Shown here: positions 59,387-64,000 of the stretch, in pieces | Position numbering within the stretch: position 1 is the stretch's first letter | Layout: the number at the start of each line of letters is the position of its first letter | Origin: Orobanche coerulescens | Taxonomy: Eukaryota > Streptophyta > Magnoliopsida > Lamiales > Orobanchaceae | NCBI GenBank assembly: GCA_033398695.1 | Contig: CM065802.1 | Span: 142,276,096 to 142,340,095 of the forward strand | Direction: 5' to 3' | Length of the DNA: 64,000 nt | Position numbers and translations under genes: made by a program | Notes under the pieces: model-generated | What the model saw: the letters and a program-made list of their open reading frames with translations, nothing else | Databases searched by the model: none | Told to the model about the DNA's origin: nothing

Positions 59387-62017
59387 TTATGACTATCATT
59401 CGCATTGTGGTTGATTTCATGACGTGGTGTAGATTGTTACATTTTTGGGATAGATTTTTGGTGTGTTTAACATACGCTAAGGCCTTAACCTAACGTACGC
59501 TAGATTGTTAGCTTTACGTACGTAATGGTATGCTGGTTACGTACGTAATGCATGGGAATCTTATCTTATCTCACTTTCGGCTTGGGGGGCCGGACACGAT
59601 CTGGATAAATGGCCTTTTCGAGGCAGCCAAGTTGACATATATTACGTATGTAATGCTCTGGCCCATAACGTACGTAATGATGTTAGTGTTTTGAGATAGT
59701 AACATCTGGAGACATATTACGTACATAACACTTTCAATGTAGCATACGTAAATGGGTTAACATACGTTATCTTCATGCGATAACCTACGTAACGAGGTGT
59801 GCAGTTTATAAAAAGACAGCTTGTGTCTTTCATTTGCACGTCCAAATTCCGATTTTTCTCTCCTAAAATCGTCCCTTTGCCTAACTAGACTGTTTTTACA
59901 CCCCTACAACTCGTGTTTGAGCTTTGCATCTTGGATTGGAGCTTGTTGATTGGAAGTTTAGAGTTATTTTTGTAGCATGGAGTAGGTTCTTGTGTTCTTG
60001 GTGGTTGTTCTTCGTTTCTGAAGGTATGTTGTATGATTCTACTCTACATTTTCGTAGTTATAATGTTAGTAATATAGTATACTACACCAAATGTTGAATT
60101 AATCAAGTAAAACATGTTTGTAGTTAAGCTTTATAACACTTATTGATGAAAATGGTAACTAAGGGTTTGGAATGAGGTGTTCTTCATATTTTGATGATAA
60201 TGGTGATGTTTAAATGAATCAAACTCTTCCTGCTAGATTGTTAACAGCATTAAGACAATAATAATCATTAGCTACTTCATAGTTAAGTTTAATTGGTGAA
60301 ATTGTTGTCATAAAATGTGTTAGAACACCTTGTTGAATGTTAGAAGATTAGTGTGATGATTCTTGAACCTAAGCTAGGTGAATTCATAGATAATGATAGT
60401 GGATTCTCCAGGTTAGTAAGGGGTTGTAAAGATGGTGATAATATGAGATAATCTTCATGATTATGATGTAATCTTATAACTAAATGAATTTAGTATAACC
60501 TTATTGTAGCTTACTATATTCAATCTAAATTTGATGTAGTGATGATCAAAGTTGTGCAGATTATCACTTTCAACATTTGTGATGTTCTTGGAAAGTTTAA
60601 ACATAAGATTGTATTAACAAACATAAATGATTGTTTAACATATTCTTGATAAATCCTTATTCATAAGAACCATGCGAATTTTTGAGAATATCTTGTAAAC
60701 CGAACGTAAGAATGAATTGAGGAAAATAGAGTTCTTAGAATAGAATTTTGATATCTTGAGATAGTTGAAATATTCAAATTGAATTTAGGGTGTCGTCCCC
60801 CTGAATTCGATATCAATGATTATATGGATGTGTTATTCAGTGAAGTGTATTTCATTCAAGGTCGATTGTTCGCGTAACCGATATTAGTCGAGGACCATCC
60901 ATTCGTTCGACAAGGGAGGATTATTCTCGTCTCTGTATCGAGGCAAGTTATCTTGCTTGTTTATAATGATGATTGAATTCTTGTGATGGTTATACATTTC
61001 GTGTATATAAAACACTTATTGAATCTGTGATTCGTAGTTCGATATTGTTCATAATGATGTTCCGTTTCTCATCATGGGATTGCATTCCCAAGTTCGTCAC
61101 TTTGAATCGTTGATCTCGTTGATCCTTATTATCACTTCGGTGAGTTTCTTGATCCTTAATTGGATATGTGATTTGTTGAATTCGTTGTCATGTTGTACCG
61201 TGACATATCTGGAATCATATCTGCATGCCGATTGGTTATTGTGTAGGATTTTTAGCCAGGCACATATATAGTCATACGTGGATGTTTCCGTATTGGACTG
61301 TGCACACGAGACGTAGTTCGTGAGGCTAATTAGGTACATTGTCACATGTATATTGTGGATTCCGTATACGGGGTGGACATGTACACGGACACATTTTCGG
61401 ATCGGGCGTACTGTGATGTCCATCTTTGAGCCATATTGTTTGATCGTTCATAGTCCATGTAAGATTGGATATGTTCGACGGTTTGTGACTGATTGTTCAT
61501 AGCCCGAGGGGTATGTTCAATAATCGGGATATTTTCTTGAGATCTAATATATGTAAATTGTATAATGTCAGGATAATCATTTATCATGTATATCTGACCC
61601 TGTGTTTTGGGCGAAATACTTATTTTGTATTTTAGGTCGAGGAAAAGGCAAGGCACGGGAAGAGCATGGTGACGGCGAAGGGTTCGAAGGATACTAGTTC
61701 GGGGGCCCCAAGTCTTTTGTTGTCCAGTTATGTTCAAACCGTGTAATGTTACTTTATTCCGCTTTATTTAAACTATTGTCCTATTATATTAATATTTGAA
61801 GTATATTCCATCTCCATATGGTTTATACTTGTATTTCAGATCCTGTGTATCATAAGGCCGTTGGTCATACCATTAATAAACTCCTAATCGGAGTAGTGAC
61901 TATTTATTGTGGTTCGGTATCACAAGGTAATACTTATTTAATCTCTATTTTGGTATCGCCTGGAGGGTCCCAGTGTGGGGTCCACGGCACTGTAATAGCC
62001 GCCTTTGAGGTGTTACA
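59387..62017 (+). repeat. Element D 3' LTR, lacking its first ~121 bp
   Basis: Aligns with 29382-31982 of the 5' LTR and ends GAGGTGTTACA before ACATC. The palindrome array is at 59468-59792 with the same steps as the 5' LTR (23, 23, 23, 105, 24, 51, 23, 18, 23), with more CpG decay. TATA box at 59805-59812. About 32 bp near 59865-59897 are absent from the 5' LTR. Confidence 0.92.
59468..59792 (+). promoter_or_regulatory. Element D 3' LTR phased palindrome array
   Basis: Ten units at 59468, 59491, 59514, 59537; 59642, 59666; 59717, 59740, 59758 and 59781. Decayed units mostly show CpG to TpG or CpA (CATACG, ACGTATGT, ACGTACAT). The TATA box starts 24 bp after the last unit start. Confidence 0.84.
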
Positions 62018-62115
62018 ACATCAAAGTTGCATTCACGGAGCCATCAATAATCTCTACGTACCAGATATAGTTGTAGCATGTCTTTATACATATTTTCATA
62101 CTCGAGAAATATACT
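62018..62115 (-). pseudogene. Ty1/copia pol relic, part 2
   Basis: Joined to 29260 across element D and read on the minus strand, one open frame crosses the junction (IIDGSVNATLMLPDQIILH), a stretch typical of copia between protease and pre-integrase. This shows D inserted in this relic. Confidence 0.65.
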
Positions 62116-62184
62116 TGTAAATATTCAATTTTTTGTTAGTTTGGTATTTCCCTTGTATATTAATGTTGAAATAATATTTCATAA

Positions 62185-64000
62185 TCAACAACATCTACGC
62201 CTTAGTCCCAAAATGATTTGGAATCGGCTAACATGAATCAATCTTTGAAATCGTTAATGATCGTTACATAAATAACATAAAAGGAGAAAACGAGGGGAAA
62301 AGTAGAGAAAAAAGCAAATAAAAAAAGAGAATGAATGTTAAAAAAAATCCTGAAAAATAAATTAAAAGATAGCATTGAATTAAAAAAGAAAAATCATATT
62401 CCAAGAAACCGCATATCATTTTCAATCATCTTTATCCAAGTTTTCTTGGGTCTTCCTCTATCTTTCACAACATTACTTGTTCCCCAACAGGTCTTCTTCT
62501 CACATGACCAAACCATTGTAATCGATTCTCCATCATCTTGTCTTCTATATCCGCAACTCTTATCTTCTCTCTAATCACCTCATTTCTGAGCCGATCCTTT
62601 TTTGTATGACCACACATCCATCGTAGCATACGCATCTCCACCACATTCATCTTTTGAACGTGACACTATTTTACAGCCCAACATTCGGTGTCATATAACA
62701 GCGCAGGCCTAATTGCCGTGCGGTAAAATTTACCCTTTAATCTATGAGGCATGTCAGGATCACATAAAACCCCTGTGGCACTCTTCCACTTCAACCACCC
62801 GGTCTTTATTCTGTGAGCAACATCGCCATCAAGCTCTCCATCCTTTTGGATAATAGATCCAAGATACCGAAAGAAAGTAGATCCCTGAACAACTTTCCCA
62901 TCAAATGTGATCATCCCCGCCTATCTATCACTGTTTTCGCTAAACCTACACTCCATATATTCAGTCTTACTTCTGCTCAGCCTAAAGCCTCGAGCTTCCA
63001 AAGTATCCCTCCAAAGTTCCAATTTCTGTTGCACTCCAACCTTCGTTTCATCAATCAATACAATATCATCTACAAACATCATACACCACGGAACGTCATT
63101 TTGAATTTCTCTTGTCAATTCGTCCATGACTATAGCAAAGATAAAAGGACTAAGAGCAGATCCTTGATGCACCCCAATCATAATAGGGAATTCTTCTGTC
63201 CTCCCAATATTAGTACGTACACTTGTACTAGCTCCCTCATACATGTCCTTTATAATGTCAATATATTTCCCCGATACACCCTTCTTTGCTAAGGCCCACC
63301 AAAGTACTTCTCTTGGTACTTTATCATATGCCTTCTCTAAATCAATAAAAACCATATGTAGATCTTTCTTTTTATCTCGATAATGTTCCATCAACTGCCG
63401 GATAAGATAAATTGCTTCCATGGTCGATCTTCCAAGCATAAATCCAAACTGATTTTCTATTATCTTCACACATTTCCTGATCCTTTGTTCAATCACTCGT
63501 TCCCACAACTTCATGGTATGACTCATTAGTTTAATTCTGCGATAATTAGAACAATCTTGAACATCACCTTTGTTCTTATACAAATGGACGAGAATACTTT
63601 TCCTCCATGCTGATGGCATCTTATTGCTTCTCCAAATCTTATTGAAAAGCATAGTTACCCATTCGATCCCTCTCTCCCCCAAACACCTCCAAACTTCAAT
63701 AGGTCTACGATCTGGTCCTTCTGCTTTCTTTGACCCCATCTTCTTCAATGCAATTGTCACTTCACCCTTTTGACTCCTCTTAGACTCTCGGTTAACCATA
63801 CTTGAGGGGATGTTTAAATTCCCAATATCTTGTTCTTGATGGTCATTGATGATTATCTTTTTCCCCTTCTTTTATATCTAATCTTGCATATAATTCTTGA
63901 TTCACCTTTGATCGGGCATTTCGCACTGCCTTTTTAGCTTCTGTTCGAGCTTTCTTGTACTTCTCATAATTCTCATCGCTCGAGCATTTACTCAGTACCT
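62185..64000 (-). mobile_element. RTE-type LINE, 3' part, running off the right edge
   Basis: The minus strand encodes a LINE reverse transcriptase and ends with the short 3' tail typical of plant RTE elements: sequence related to GATTCCAAATCATTTTGGGACTAAGGC followed by a GTT-rich end near 62185-62195. The endonuclease region would lie beyond 64000. Target duplication not located. Confidence 0.85.
62465..64000 (-). pseudogene. LINE reverse transcriptase, broken
   Basis: Reading leftward from 64000: an Arg/Lys/Ala-rich linker (KKARTEAKKAVRNARSK), stops near 63800-63850, then a 292-codon stretch (63799-62921) with [11 protein letters not shown], the fingers region ([20 protein letters not shown]), [36 protein letters not shown] and the catalytic F-V-D-D ([10 protein letters not shown], near 63075). 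The thumb (FRYLGSIIQKDGE) and C-terminal [17 protein letters not shown] with WFGHVRRRP follow in shifted segments. Retrotransposes by target-primed reverse transcription; this copy is inactive. Confidence 0.88.

Larger units (their letters stand above)
29261..62017 (+). mobile_element. Element D: chromovirus split by three later insertions
   Basis: The 5' LTR is 29261-31982 and the 3' LTR 59387-62017, flanked by ACATC at 29256-29260 and 62018-62022, a perfect 5-bp target duplication. Removing E, F and G with one copy of each target duplication leaves about 10.2 kb with domain order gag, protease, reverse transcriptase, RNase H, integrase. Palindrome type and LTR blocks tie D to the A/B group, but the LTR sequence differs enough to be a separate family. 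The chromodomain, polypurine tract and first ~120 bp of the 3' LTR are deleted. Confidence 0.94.

Overview
The window is a repeat-dominated, gene-poor stretch of a flowering-plant nuclear genome. I see no intact cellular gene. The evidence for a plant is chromodomain Ty3/gypsy elements primed by initiator tRNA-Met, a Ty1/copia element, hAT and CACTA (En/Spm) transposase fragments of plant type, and an RTE-type LINE. The species cannot be named from this sequence; a repeat-rich, probably eudicot, genome is the best guess. About 80 percent of the 64 kb is LTR retrotransposon.

Layout. Element A (1-8380, plus strand) is a Tekay/Del-like chromovirus cut by the left edge. 8381-11163 is older DNA: a copia gag relic, a minisatellite, a duplicated GC-richer block and AT-rich sequence. 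Element B (11164-22156, minus strand, target duplication GAATC) is a second copy of A's family; its 5' LTR carries a solo LTR of another family (18981-19626). 22157-29260 holds AT-rich DNA, a CACTA transposase-associated domain fragment, a broken hAT transposase, a CACTA terminus and a minus-strand copia pol relic. Element D (29261-62017, target duplication ACATC) is a third chromovirus, inserted into that copia relic. D is itself interrupted three times: by complete chromovirus E (33584-43765, GTGTG), by solo LTR F (45698-48372, CTTGA) and by complete copia element G (48716-58391, GCTAC). After D the copia relic resumes, followed by a minus-strand LINE running off the right edge.

All gag-pol genes are broken by stops, frameshifts or deletions. 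G is the best preserved: one reading frame of about 1,305 codons with six stops and no frameshift that I can see. Insertion order by nesting: copia relic, then D, then E, F and G independently; and B, then the solo LTR inside it.

The most unusual signal is in the chromovirus LTRs. Each carries, just upstream of its TATA box, a phased array of 12-bp palindromes repeated every 22-24 bp in groups, usually of four or two, separated by longer gaps that often contain hairpins. The palindrome differs by family: TTACGTACGTAA in A, B and D; TAGCGCACGCTA in E; TTACGGCCGTAA in F. The roughly 23-bp period, the frequent step of about 53 bp between groups, and the distance from last palindrome to TATA box (22-26 bp) are shared. 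Architecture is conserved while sequence is replaced, which suggests a promoter module acting through spacing and symmetry. A second shared feature is a probable leader intron between the primer-binding site and the gag start in all four chromoviruses.
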